DNA of 62,000 nucleotides from NCBI RefSeq assembly GCF_001949145.1, contig NW_019091447.1, positions 194,859-256,858 of the forward strand. The letters are read 5' to 3'. The notes under the pieces are model-generated. The model had not been told where the DNA came from. It did not search any database and was given only the letters and a program-made list of their open reading frames with translations. Source of the DNA: Acanthaster planci. Lineage: Eukaryota > Echinodermata > Asteroidea > Valvatida > Acanthasteridae. The first letter of the stretch is position 1. Each line of letters starts with the position of its first letter. Below are positions 12,801 through 27,800 of the stretch, one piece after another. Made by a program: the position numbers and the translations under genes.

Positions 12801-15800
12801 ATAGCGGAGGAAAAAGATTATACCACTGTTTGTGGCATTCAGCACGAGCGGATTACCACCGGGGACAAAAGTGCTCCATCGTTCCAGTGATGAGCGATAC
12901 AATACTGCTGCACGCTAATCTCGCCCCTACTGAAAAGACACCAGTAACGCACTGGGCCAGTTTGGGGAACAAAAGACAATCACATAACACCGCACAATCT
13001 GGGCTCTTTTTACAAGGCGGCAGGCACCTGGCTGAAATACTCGGGCGTCAATAGACATGTCTGTCAGATTAGAGTAGCCACCAGACAGTCATTCATGTAG
13101 GTGTAAACGTCCAGTAAATGAAGCTATATATGATCTTTTAAAGAATTTTGAAAATGGAAAATCTTGAAAATCACCCAGTTTTACGTCAAGCAACTCCACA
13201 TTACACCTGGCAGCAAGTGGTTCACCAGACCCATTCTGCCCCAACCTGCAAAACGCCCTGTGCCATGTTGATTTCAATAATTAAATATAAACAGGTAAAC
13301 AGCCTCAGATATTGCATCATAAAGCTTACCTTTTTGATGTATTCCAGAAAACGCAAGTCACATTTCCAGTTATGTTTGGCTGAAAGGGAAAAAAAAATCT
13401 TCATCTCGAAAAACTTTGCCGTTCCAAGATTCACACAATTTTTTAATTCCGCGTTAAAATGGGAGCATCTAGTACTTCAAGTGGGCTGTCATTGAAGAAT
13501 ATGCTTTTGAATCTTTCTGGCTGGTTGAAATGAAGTTGATAATTCCAACAATTCGTGAGGAGCACCACGTCTTACCAAGGCATGTTTTATTGTCAGTTGG
13601 ATTTCTTCCTCATTTTCAAACGTTGTGAGCTGTTCCTCATGTTTTTTGGCAGAGGCAGATACCACAGCTGAATTCAACATCAGGCCAATGGAACCATCAG
13701 TCTTGTTATCTAATGCATAGTCACTCTCGTTCAAAGACCTACAGTTGAGAGATGAACAGTAACAAAGAATCAACAGTTTGAAAGAAGTCACGACCAAACA
13801 AGCAACAAAGGAGTATGTTTTGTAATTTACACAAGTTACAATAAAAGCTACAGAAATCACTGAATTCAGAATATCACTCCAATAAAGACACTGTTAATTG
13901 GCTTTGCAACTTGAGCTTTGGCCAGGCACAAGATTGATTTTTATTAAACCCTAGAACTTGGCAAATAGCAGACATAATGTGGGTTTTTAGGCAGCATCCA
14001 AAATCCTCCTTCTTTGTGGTATCAACTACCATGGGTGTTAGTGGTCACTCAAAATTAAAGCTGAAAACAGTTAGCAAAAAGCTGTAATGTAATAAGTTCC
14101 CATGGGAAATGACTGATGTAACTAAACAGTGACATCCATAGCTGTGTGTATTGTTTCTGGTCACAGCTGAGTTTTAAAACATGGCCTTTTGTGGACCAGC
14201 ATTGTGGATTCTGACTGGATTGCTAGTGCAAAATGGTACGGAGGCATGATAAGTGTTCAAACCTGAGTAATCTTGACATGAGATGCTGCAAGTTGGCACA
14301 CAGTACTGGAGCTAAATGTTGAATAAGTGCTTGTGTTTCTACCACATTAATTGCAACCGTGACACCCACACACAATGACATAATTATTCCTACCCTCTGA
14401 TCCCTTGCACGCCCTCGTCAATAGCAGTGTCTGTGAGGTATTCCCCAAGGCTTTCATAGACTAAGAAGACTACCTGGGTTGAACCTGTCGTGGAAAATCA
14501 ACATTAAACGGGTGTTTAAAATTTCAGCGACACAGATAACTGCAAGTAATGAATATTCATTTTCATTTGCTCTTTCATTATTTTGGCATGATACATCTGG
14601 CTGGTTCAACATAAATCCAGCAGATGAAATGTATAGGAACAAGGATATTTCATTCAACGCTCATCAATACTGCACTTGGTTTTTCACAGTTTGTGTTTCT
14701 ACCTATGCCTGTGATGTTAGTAGCAGAAGGTGGCAAGGTGATGGTATGCCGCACACTGTTGGTTCCATCGTCAGTCTTCCTCGTGTCCTGAAAGTAAACA
14801 GCTTTTCCTGTCTTCTCCTTAGGCACTACCTCCACAGCCATCACTAGGAGACAACAGATGATCGAAGTGAAGTTTATACTGAAAGTTACAGGCACAATCC
14901 ATTAAACCGGTCTTCTGAAACAAATGAAGTCAAACTTGACTAATCCTGGGTAACTGAGAATGGGAATGATGGTTATAATTGTTGATTGGCTCTAGTTACC
15001 AAGACATGGTACGGTCAGTATCTTCATATGCCTGTGTAATCATAAGAGAAAAACTGAGCTTTAGACTTAGCACATGACAAAACGTAGTACCGTATTAGAG
15101 CAATGATACTGGAGAAAATGTTGAGAGCACCTGCCCCATGCCTGCTACAGGTCTCTCAAGGTTAAAAAGATATAAGAGAGAACCATTCTTACATATGTTC
15201 TCTGAGTGAATAGTGACATGGCTCTTGTCCGGGCCGAGATACTGAGCCACTAGGAAACCTGTATTTTCCAGGTTTTCAGTAACGTCAGTAGGAGTCACAG
15301 CTGCCGACGATTCCGACGAACCATCATTCTAGAAAATGCAAAACAACAAGCCAGACTGTTTGACGAGAACCCATAGAAATGCTTCCTGTTCACTGAAAAC
15401 AATTGAAACCCGTGATCCTTGATGAACTGATGAACATGCACATGAAACATTATCTCAAACTGAAGAATATAATGGGTCAAAAATACTGCAAAAGCCAAAC
15501 GAAAGATCCTAAACAAGGCCCTTAGATGGGACAAGTCAAAAATAATCCATAAAAAAATTGAGACATGTATCATAAGAAAACACAAATACCATTTCGGCTA
15601 TTAGTTGGCGGGAAAAAATTAAGTTAGAATTAAAGTTTACATATGCTGAAATTTGCTTACCGCAGTCAGTGAGGCCCAGGTGTCCTGCTTGTCAGAGTCC
15701 AAGACATTACTTCCAAATTTAATTACGATCTAAACCAAAATACAGAAATTGAACAGAAATTTTTTGTAACGATTTTTTCAATGGATATGCTTTTTTTTTC

Positions 15801-18800
15801 TTCCAGTTTCTCCTCTTTTTCAATGAATTGAAACTCTAACATATTTGCCCCCCCCAATCAGTCAATCCATTTTATTAGATTTTTTTTATAAGAGAGTTCA
15901 ATTGATGTGTCGCAATATGTGTTGACCATAACACTTGGAACAATCTGTCCCTTAGAACTTAAGGTCAAATGTTCAGATGCATTTCTGTCAAAAGTAAATT
16001 AAGTTTCCCAATATCTGCAGCAGTGAGAAGTTGGAAAGAAAACTGGTTCTCTTGGGTTCAAAATTAAAGACAAAGCATTTGACAAAAAGAAAAGGTGAAG
16101 TGTGCTCAAAGCTTTGTATGGAATGACTGTGGTAATTGTAGAATACAGTTATGTTTGTGGGTGACCAATCTGTGTACGTAGAGCCAATTCTGAGAAAGGT
16201 CTCAAATTTTCAAAATGAAATATTTTCCACAATTAAGAAACTGCTTGTGTCCCCGGCCTATAGCCGAGACCTGAATGGCACTGTGGGCTTAATACCCGGC
16301 AGTTAACACATCCACAGCAATTAACAACTGTCAATTACATGATCCCTAATTATATATATCTCTGCCAACAAATGTGAAATTTGCTATAAAACCACAGACT
16401 GTCAAGGCAGCCTGCTACGTTTTCATTTATGCCTGGATGGCGTTAACAATCATCTTAACTTTCTGGAGTCAGTGACAAAAGAAAAATTACCAAAATGTCG
16501 TCTGAGAATACTGTACGACATCGTATTCCTCAACTCTTAAATGCCGCTCCAACATGAATAAAACATGAACTAGATTGTGCTGTTGATCATCTGAGCACCT
16601 AATTGCCTTTCAACAAAAGTGCGTTCTCAGACTCTGACTGATCCTGTTGTTGAGGTAAGTGTCCTATAAACCTGGATTGGAATACATTGCATATCTCCTG
16701 GTAATGGATGTGGCATAATGTACAAATCAAGGTCAGCTATGGACACTCACCGCTTCCCCCACCCTAAGGGAGTCATTTATAGTCATTTATGACATCAAAA
16801 ATGAGTATACTAGGTTCACATTACAAGGTCACATATACAGAAACAGGTGAGCAATTGCTAAAAGGCAGACGGTTTTAGCCCTGACCAACCAAAATGCATA
16901 CACCTTTTAAAAATTTTGGAAGAAGTATCCGAGTTTTAAACATTCAAGCTCCACACACTAATTAGTGTGCCTAAGTTCCCCTGGGAATGTTGCAAACAGT
17001 GGCACTAGCTGTGCTTCTCTTCTTAATAACGCAACAACCCTGACATGCCCAACACTGCCCACAATATAGCTACAGCGCCCTCTCACGAGCATGCATAAGG
17101 GGACTTACCTCCCCGAATGCTTCAACTGTGGACTGCTGTTCCTCTTCGTCTAGGCGTAAGAGCTGCTTGTCTTGTAGTTTCAGCAGGTCATCCATCAAAG
17201 ACAATGATTTTTGGAAGTCACTAAATATGAGACAAGAGGAAATGAATTTGTTGGTAGAGAAAGAAAACCTACTTAAGTGACTGCATGGCATCCCGTTATC
17301 GAATTCCTGCGAATTATGGCCATAACAGATAAATTCCCATTCTATTTCACAAACTCCAACCAGAAATAAAGATATGCGTAATTCCAGAAAATTGGGGTCC
17401 AAAAGTCTGACATTTTTGTGTCCTTGTTATATTTCTGACCAGAATATCAGATATATATCATGGAAATATCACCAGAATTGATTTCAAACTATTACTATTC
17501 GTATGGCAGGTAATTGACATTAATTCACCACTCTTGGAAATTAGAAATGTGTTCTAAACTTACAAAATCATATGTCAGATGTGACAGGGACACACAAAAA
17601 ATGGACCCCTAATACCTGGAATAACCCATATGCCTTTTCTTCGCCTATGAATTAAAATGATGCAACGATGTCACAAAATTGCTAATTCTGCATGAGTTCA
17701 TGTAATTTAAACCAAGCTGACAAAGCCAAATATACATAACTTTATGTAAATTTATTCACAGATTTTTTTCTATTAGCTACATTGTATACAGAAAGGTAGA
17801 TACATACCAACCTCATTCTCAGAATGAGTTGATGTTCTTTCTGGTGTTATTCCAACTGTGAATCTTATCACTTAAAGTGAACTGGGGACTCCTTCAGGAC
17901 TCTGCATTATTTGGCTTAAACGGACGGTACTGCTGTTTAGAATAGATTCTACATTTATCATTAACATCTGACCTGTTCTGTGCTGTTGAGCTTGCTGTGT
18001 TGTTCAGCACCAATTTGGCCAAGAAGCTGGCTGATTCCGACCCGCTCTCAATCTGACATGCAAACAAACCAGAACGTACAGAAGGTGGATGGGCCTGCAC
18101 TGGGGAGGGGCTTATGGACAATGATGATGAGGGTGGGGCCTAAAAACTTAGGCAATGCCATGACTCGATCTGCTAATAACTCTTAACTACTATAATAAGT
18201 AGCATAGTGTTTATATGATGACACCCATATTCAATGCAAAGCTGTTATCAAACTTTTCTTTAAAAAATGAGACATGGAATCGCAGTATTTTTTGCATTTT
18301 TACTAAACAAAAGATTTACTTGCTGTAACTAAAAGAAATGATTTTTTCATAAGAATCATTTTAAAATAATCATTCAAAGTTAGTTTGGCACGTACATCCC
18401 TGTATGCCATGGATATAGTTTATTTTGTTTTGCTAACGGTTTGGTGGGTTTTTAGTAATATTGAGCTTTGTAGTTTCCATACCTTTCTAGAAACCTGCAA
18501 GCCTATTGGAGTTCATTAACTTAAGATACCAGTAAACACACAAGACTCAACCATTCTTTGACTAAGTCACTTCAAGACAAAGTTAGCCAACTAACATGCT
18601 CTAGTCAGTAGTCATTATTCCATGTGATTTACTGAAGCAAATTCAAGGTTGTCTTTTTGTGGTAATGCTGTTTATTACCTGTTTATAAATATTATTTATC
18701 CATGGTGAGGTACATCGGCTAAGATCTGGACCCATTGTTGACCACTGGCCATGGGTCTGTCTGTCACAGAGCCAGTAGGCTAACCCTGTACGTCAACAAA

Positions 18801-21800
18801 AATTCCAATAATAATGAAGATATTTTTATACTTTGTTAGAAAAAATGATACCACATAGTTTGTTAAGTTGGACTATGGACTGGTTCCCAACATTAACAAT
18901 CAGATACTCTAGTTCTCAATCCTCTCTATGGCATATGAGCTAGACAGCGCCCTCTGTCGTGTATGAAGAATAACCATGAAGTACCCTTACCGTCTTGCCC
19001 ATTTGGGCATCTCTGGACGTCAGACTGGCCTTCCCTAGTAGGACGCCACACGACACCAGAGTGGTTGACGGCAGGGCAGAGAACCGGAGGAGGTAAGGTA
19101 GCTATGCCATAAGTCAAAGGGTAGGTGGCCGAGGCCGCGGTGAGATCTGATAGGAGAGGGAAGGATGTACATGTCAGAAGGGAGAACAAACCAACACCAG
19201 GTATCAAGACTAGCCTCCAAGTTAGGGGCTTAACAGAATCAGGAAACAAACACACGAAGGAGGCAAAATTTGCCGTGTCTCATGGAGGTAAGGACACCGA
19301 GAATGCAAAGCATTCAATGAAACTGTGCAAAATGCCTAAGAGTTGTCTAGAACAGTACATTTGCAGTCTTCCAAAGTAAACCAAAACCCATCAGTTGAGA
19401 GAAAGCAAGTAATATAACAGGCTGAAGCAGGTTGATTTAAACCCTACCTCATTTTATCCATGTACCGCCTGGCCTATCTAAAGAATTCTTCTCAAGCTAT
19501 GACTTACTTTCCACACATCGATAAGTGATGTCAAGTTTTTTGTAGACGCCCTTGCAAGGATCTCCAAAGACGTCATCCGATGCTTGGATGTTACACGAGG
19601 GCAAACCATTACACCTGTCGGCATGGAAAAAGCAACAGGAAGTGACGGTATTTTGCAAGATATTTCATTTCAAATCAATGGCGGCTGAACAATTTTGAAG
19701 GTGGAGGGGAACCTACTGTGATGAAACCATCAGCCAACAGCCATTAATGGACAGATCCATATAAAAATGGCATTAAAGGACCGGCTAAAAGTGGGACCAT
19801 GGCCCCCGGTCGAAAAGTGGGCACCACACTCTTGCCGGCAGCGGTTCCAACGAATGAATACACCATCATTCCCCGAGGTGAACATTACTTGACCATTTGC
19901 ATCCAGATCAGAATGAAGCTTCAGTTCTAGAACCATACACTTGTGGCATTTTGAAAGGCACGCTGCACCATAAGCACTGGTACAATTATGTACAATCAAA
20001 TTCAATATGTTCTTTTTTGTTCTTCCAAGGTGGCACTGCCATAAACAAATGGGTGTGGTCAATACACACTATGTGATGGTGGACAGCTAGGCAATTTTCA
20101 AACTCGGGGGGGCATCTGGGAGACCATCAGGCATAAGCCATTAATAGGCTGATCCATAATTAAGCCTGACCCCAAAAAGTGGGAGGGCCATGCCCCCCAG
20201 TCGAAAAAGGGGGGGGGGGCAATGCCCCCAGCTTCCGCTGCCAGTGAGTATAGGACATGCAGTTAAAGTTTGCCACTTAGGGTAACTACTTTGCCTTATG
20301 TTTGGCTGATGAAAAAGTGATTTTTAAAGAGCAACTCGAAGGAAAACATGTTTTCTCTGATTTTATCTGTTGAAATAAATATGGAAGCATCCAAATCGAA
20401 TAATGAATACATGCACTGTTTGACATGCACAAGGATATATCCACAATGAACACCGAGCGAGGGTTCCCCTCATTTTCTCTGTTTTCTCAGAATGACATAA
20501 TCTACATTCAGAATTTGCCTCTTGGCATGAACAGAAAAAAGCCTGTTTTAGCTTGTTATAGTTGAGCTCTGAACTGCACTCGATTTGGATGCTTCCATAT
20601 TTATTTGAACAGACAAAATTAAAGAGAAAACATATGTTTTTCTTTGAGTTACTCTTTAACTAACTTCTCTCGGCAACAGCACAATGCAGTTCTAGACAAG
20701 ATCTAACAGCAAATTTATACCTTCCTGCTACAAGATCCAGTGTGTTGATAGAGCGACAGTCAGTGACAGGCAACTGTCCCGGCTGCAGGGTGCTGTCCGC
20801 GCAATGGGCACTACTATGCAGTCGTCCATACGTGGCAACCTCCACACGTATGAACGGCTGGCCAGTGGAATTCTCGCAGGACAGTTTGGCCATGGAGGAT
20901 TGGCAGGTATGCATGGAGAAGGTGTCTGCAGAAGTAAATTCTGTCATTGGTAACTGATGTTATTCGGGTCTCAAGACGAATGGACTCCAATAAAAGAGCT
21001 TTTGTCTGGTAAAGGTAGCATTTTTCTTGGGGGGGTAGCTAGATACACTTTCAAATACCCGATAATATGAACCAAATCTCACCCTGCTGCCAGTGAGAAA
21101 AACGCATGGCTACTGTGTGAACCAGCTGAGCCGACAGGCTACATGTCAGCAGGTAATGTATAGGATACCAGCAATGTTCAATTCACATGGGCCAAACTAT
21201 GCTAATTTTCTGGAAAGAAAAGTTACCAAAAAAGCGACGACAGCAGTCGAGAAACAGTTCAATTTCTAAGACATATCTAGCCGTCCCCTATTCATTCACC
21301 TGCCGTATTCCCAAACAAAGAGAAACATCTTTAGCCATGCTTTTAATATAATTACCTTGACATCCATACTCCACCTTGGCATATATCGGATGGCTGAGGC
21401 ACCAATCATCTGAGCTTCGTATCGTGTCATCAGCAACAATGGTGGTACAGCGTTGCCGTCCCTCGCACTTGGACAGGTGCTTCTGATGAGAAGTAAATCA
21501 ACCAGCGATCACATTTCAGGTTTGAACTGGGAACTCGCTATAAGCCATGCTTATCAATCTGTGAACAGACTTGAATCTCACAGTATCCCTCAGCCCAAGG
21601 AAGACTCAGTGCTTTTGGGGTGCAAAATGAAAAGCATAGGTGTCCCGTACCAGATTGGAGTTCCTGGCAAGGGGGCAATCGACACTCGAGTATGTGAGAG
21701 TTGGTGATCTTTGGGCAAATTATGTTCACAGATTAAGAAAGGACAAAGTCATTGACAAAGTTTTAAGTAAGGATGTCAATAAAGGGTGGATCCTGGGGCC

Positions 21801-24800
21801 ATGCCCCCACAAAAAAATGCAAAAGATTTTTTGGGGGCTTGTTTTTAATTAAGGAAAGAATCTTAATTGGTCTTTTTCCCTCTCTCTTCCAACATGTCCA
21901 AGGGCAAACCATGGTCCAACAGTGTGTAAACTGCAAAATGAAGCGTAATTGCAACTTCAAAAAGGCTACACCAGCTTTGAACAGGATACATAAAAGGCTG
22001 ATTTTTATGGGTCCCCCAACAATAGGTTTGACCCCCGATCCCCCCCAAAAAAGTGGTTCTTGGTTTCCCTTTGGGATAGTGTATAAAGCATTCTCTCTTC
22101 CCTCAACCCTACTTTTATTAGTACACTTTAGGTAAGAACAGTGGAGACCTTTGTCCACGTGCCCATGGTACCACCACTGGTTTTTTTTTATTCCACACTG
22201 CAACCCTGGATTCTTTGGGGCACTCTGTAGCTGGTGCTCTACAAAACCCAGTGACAGGATAATGGGTTCCACAGGTGAAACCTGAACCATTCAGCAATTC
22301 ATAAAAAGCTAGTGCCTGGACCAATATCTCCTACTTGGAAAAAAGACTGAACTCATAAGACCTCACAGTGGGTAGAGTGCAATTAACACTGGGGTATGGG
22401 CTTGTTGGCTATTTAACTAGCATCATAAAAGTGCAGACAGGATTTCTGGTCGAATTTAGGTGGATAAGGAACCTAATTCAAAGGTTCATATACCTGTCAA
22501 TGGGAGATGTTAGATCCAGACCTCATCAAAAAAAGCTTTTATTGGAATTTGAAACCAGGAAATGGGTGAAAAAATCCAACAAATCAAGGCTTACAATACA
22601 TAGAATTCTCATCAAACACCATGCTGCACAACAGTGGTAGAGAACTGTGCAGCCTGCAGGTCTTTCACATTTTTTTTCTTTCACATCTTTTGTAAGAACT
22701 GAAAGTTCAAGTGCACTCCAAAAGAAGTCTTACATTTTCAAGGAAGTGGTTCAAATTGGTCCTTAAAACACAGTTAACAGTAGGCCTGACTCCAGAGGTC
22801 TCAGAGCAGACTTCCCTGCCACTGTCCAGATGGTAGGTTCCTCTAATGATGGTCAAGTGTTTGTTGAGGTCACAGGTCAGATTAAGGAGGGCATCACTGC
22901 AAACTGTCTCTGTCTGGAGATCTTCAAATATTCAAGAAGGGAACACAAACAATGAGAGTGGAAAACTTGTAGCACATTTCAAAACAAGCAAACCAAAAAC
23001 ACATTCTCAAATGTTGAGATGCGGCAAAGGCCCATAAGTTTAATGAAGTCATGTCAAGGATTAAGGGAACATACCATAGTGACATTTATAGCTTCTCCGC
23101 AACATACGACCTCCACAAATGCTATTCTTATGACATAATCCTACAATCCTTGCAAATCTATCTAGGATTCAGATCCTCTAACACAAAGTCAATTGAGATA
23201 GCTCATGTGAATATGATCGGCAAGGGAATGTGCATTTGAGCCCAGTGACAATCAACAAACTTTTTCAGTCACCTTTTGTTCTTTCTTTTCTTCATTTCTT
23301 CACTGAAAAATAACAGAAAAAACACGTACCCCCTCCTGCCAAAAACCCCCACACAACAAAGTTGTATGTTTACTCTCCATGTTTTGGTATGTTTACCCTG
23401 GGAGCAGGAAATGGACTGTTACTTTACATATTGATAGTAAAATATACTTATTTTTTAAATTATTAATTTTTTTTTTAGATAAAGAACACAGACAACACAT
23501 CTTTCAAATTTCTGATATCTTGTTTTAAATTGTTGTATCCTGGGAGCTTGCTGACTACATAAGATTAGTAATATTGGCATAAAAGAATCACTCAACGACC
23601 TTGACTTTTGGCCCATTTCCAGTGAACCAGTAGAAGACATTATCTGATTTGCAAAGCCAGGTTACCTGCCACACTAGCTCTACTGTAATTCCTCTTTTTC
23701 CAATTTTGGACTCCAGTCCAAAATTGGAAAAAGAAGAATACTACTAACGCTCCACTCAGTAGATCTACAGCCAATGACTGTCTGGCCCGAGGCTTATCCC
23801 ATGTCAGGTTATAAAGGTCAAATGTCACATTAAAACCTCAAATTTCAGAATGACTGATATAAAAATATAAAACCAAAGTACATATTGTACGAGGCTATGT
23901 AACAAACATAACTCACAAGATATCCAAAAATTAGTTAAAAGGCGAAAGACCATGCTGTCGATTCCTCCATGAAGTGAGACGGTTAGCCTCAAGGGTTCAC
24001 CCACCAAGGGTATTGACCACGACCGACTCCATCCTGAGAATTCCTGAGATTCCGATCAAACAATGACCAACACAAAAGTGTGTGTGTGTGGGGGGGGGAG
24101 TGTTCTCCGTCCCGCATCTTGCTTCATTTTAAAGCCATCACCACTGCGCTGGTATACATTGTTGGCAATCAATCACTTGCTGTTTTTTAGTGCCGGCCGG
24201 CAAGCGCTTATTTCTTATGGAACGCCAAAGAGGCAAAAAGTGCTACATTGCTAACTGGCTCGGCGAAGTGAAGCTGCACAGAGGCGCCAAGCGGCAACCA
24301 GAGCTATGCGGTATATGGGCTATGGAAGCAATAGGGTTTTGATCAATCAGTCTGTTACATCGATCGATATTTGCCATCGATAGATAGGTCTCATTGCTAT
24401 ATCGATCGAACAGTCTGTCAATCGATCGATAAAAAATAACTGATTAAAAAAGAGACGGGTGAATTGCAGTTACATCGAAACGTATGATGATCTTATGCGT
24501 GCATGATGATGTAGACTGGTATAAATGTATACCACAATTCCCCCCAGGGTGGAAGTTAAACTGTGGTCTTTTCCAAACCGCTCGGTTTAATTCACCTTTG
24601 GGACCCGGAACCTCACTTGTATCACAGGAATAATCTTTGCAAAGTGAGCCTTATCATGACATAAGATCGTGCCTATTGCAATCTGGCCGAACTGACTTCC
24701 GTCACTCTTCTAATCAGTGGCGTAATGACGGGGATAGGGACACGGCGGGGGTAGGGGGCACATCTCCCGGTGCCGCCCCCTTAAAAACTGTGAATAATCT

Positions 24801-27800
24801 CTGCGGAGTTTATTTAGTGGTGTTCCACTGAAAAAAAAAATGTGTGCAGCCCTGGATGCCCCCAGCATTAGCACTGGAGTGTGCCACTATCTCATCAGTG
24901 AGAGTTTCAAATTTGAAAAAGTGTTTGGTTCGCGTTGTTCCTCCAACGGAACTGTTTTTTGTTTAATTTGGTTTTGTTGAGATGTTTCTTTGACTGTGAT
25001 GTCGTATATGATGAAGCGGATAGAGTGCTTTTAAACTCTGTTTTATAATGCAGAACACTGCATCCACAGCAAAGCCACTTCAGCGTTATAAAAAGCTCCG
25101 CCCTAGTCCAACCACACCTCCAGACGACTTTTAATAAATTTCCGTTGAGGAAGACAAAGGTAAAATTCCATTATGAGTGTTTCATGGGGTCGTTTTAGTT
25201 GGGAATTATTCTTTTAGACAATTTATCGAATGTGAGAGGACGGGCCAATGTAAAATCTCCCCAGGAGGAGGGCGCGAGGGTTCCGGAAGCTCGCTGCGTG
25301 ACCTGTCACCTTCAGGCTCTATTTGTCTTGCCTTCCATTCCTTATGCGATTCCACTGTATGTACTTATCCAGTAAACCATGGAGGAAGGAACCTTCCTCC
25401 ATGAGTAAACATATCACCAACCCATGTAGGTCAAGACGAAAACAGCCCTCAAAAAGCCATTTTGTACCGCTGGTAAAGCAAAAAGAGTTCCCCCGGGCTG
25501 TTAAAAACGCAGTGCGGTCATATCCGGTCACACGTACTGCCCTGGTTCCCTCTGCTGCACTGGAATTCTATGGGCCAAAACTATTCTGTAGCAAGAAGCG
25601 CCAGCTTCAGGCAAGCGTCCAACGATTGAGACTCGCAAAATTTTCCACGGAGATTTATGAGTCCAGTAGAAAAAAAAAGCTATTATACCCTCTATCTCCA
25701 CACTTCCAAAATGTTTTAATGAGGTGAAATCATTGCCTTTGCAGCGATAACGCTAAACATTTCCTGACAAAGATCAACCATGCTGTGCATTTACTAAATC
25801 TGTTTATTCCGTTGTTACCCCGCTAGTAAGATTTTCCATCAGGGAATATATCATCGGTCCGGAATACTGTTTTGTTTATAGCAAACTTTCAGTAATTGGT
25901 ACAGGCGTGCGGAAAAAAAATCTGAAGCTAAGGGGAGTGTTCGTTGTACGCAACTGTTCAGTGGAACATAATATTTAGTTTAGGATAGTAATTAGTGAGT
26001 AGGCGTGCAAGGATTGCAGCGGTGTGGATGTGCATTACGCGCGCGCAATTTTGAGCTGCAGAGTGACCTCCAACGTCACACAAACTGTTCTCTGCTCTTT
26101 ATTTAGAAATTTCATAAAGGCCTATTTAAAAGAAATTAAGTTTGATTTTTAAGAGTATTGCGAGGACTCTTTCTGGCAGCAAAACGAACATGCCACAGCT
26201 CATCAAAATATGGTTCCACCTCACATCTCCACGAACAATTTTTGCTAAGTGTTGATAATGGTAAAAATCTTAGAATCCTGAAAACAGGTTTTCTATGATG
26301 GCATGGCTCAACTCGAGTGGCCTACCGTTGGTCGGTTGGATGCCTGTCGGAGGAGTGTTCACTCACGACACATGCTTGCGCGCCATGGGTTGACGCTCAC
26401 TTACTCAACCGGCAGTGCAAAATAAGTAAAACATAGAAACTTCTGATTACGAAAACGATTATCAAATGTATGTACACGATGTATACTTCACAACATGATT
26501 AAAGAAACTATTCAAATTCTCCAATAAGCCATTTGTGATGGGTGATGATTCAACAGCCCATCCCTGCCTCAAAACGTCGGAGGGATCTCTGTCTCTCTCT
26601 CTCTCTCTTTACGCCTGCGCTAACGAGCAGCTTCGCTGTTTATAGACTAATATATTTTCGAATGGTAAAACTGTACTGAATAAAAACCGCCATACACAAC
26701 ACAAAGGCGACCCAGTGCTCATTAGATGACCGAGAATATTGTGTAAACGATGAACCGAAAGAATACCCTATAACTCAAGAAAAAGACGAAAGTTTCACAA
26801 AGGCACTTAGAGTTTAAACACACTTTGTGAACACTTTTTGTACCACTGTTTTAACAGCATTTCGCCCCCGACATAAATGTACAATGCAATGCAAATGTGT
26901 TTAAATGCGATGTGGATTCAAACACCTATTAATTTTGTTCCATGAAAAAGCATTAATTAGAACATTTTAAGCCGATGCAAAAGTGTTATAACTCCACGCC
27001 CGCTGTTTATGCAAGGAGAGTGGCATGAAAAAGTGCCAGTTACCATGTGGTAAAATAGCACATTTTTTTTTTAGAAAAGGTTGTTCCTTTCCCACATGGT
27101 GTCATCCAGAACTGTTTTATGACAACAGAATGACAACAAAGAATTCATCACTGACAACATGATTGTCATCAACAATTACTCAGCCATCTTGCAATCAAAG
27201 CAGCAAATGGTCTTTGTTGTTTTGGTGTCGCTGTGTTGCTTGCAGGAAAAACGGTGGCACTCCGAGCAGGTCCGGCGTGTCTTAACTGACTGTTCTCGGG
27301 GACAGAGACGACAAGTTCGCTGTGGAGGTAGATTGCCAGGGCATGTAAGAGCGGGGTCCCTGGCGCGACGCACGACACCAAAGCCGATGAAATTCAAGGA
27401 GGCGACACTGCGATCATGCAGTCGGTTCGGATGTTATCTCCGCATCTCGATTTGCATGCGGGCGGACTAGGGCCAAGATGAGCTCGCTAAGGAAGTTGTG
27501 GCGGGTTCTGGCCTCCCCTTGCAGCCGTGGATGTAGCTCTAGGTACAACACGTAGGCATTGATGGCCGCACAGTTCATCATGTGGTAGAACACCACCATA
27601 GGCCAGCGATTGGAGATGCGTGCACAGTTATACAAACTACACATCTGATCTACGGTGTCCACGCCGGACTTCGTGGAGTTGTAGTAGTTAATTATTTCCG
27701 GTTTCTTGGTATTAGGGTCGACTGATGCATTGTGGTGCATCGTTGACAACAGCAGGACACTTTTATTCTTCCTGGGCACAAACGACATAATTGTATTCAG

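Noticed and set aside
21763-22290. 175-codon minus-strand and 120-codon plus-strand overlapping open frames
   Set aside because: They overlap on opposite strands in a repeat-like stretch of receptor intron 6 and show no protein family features.
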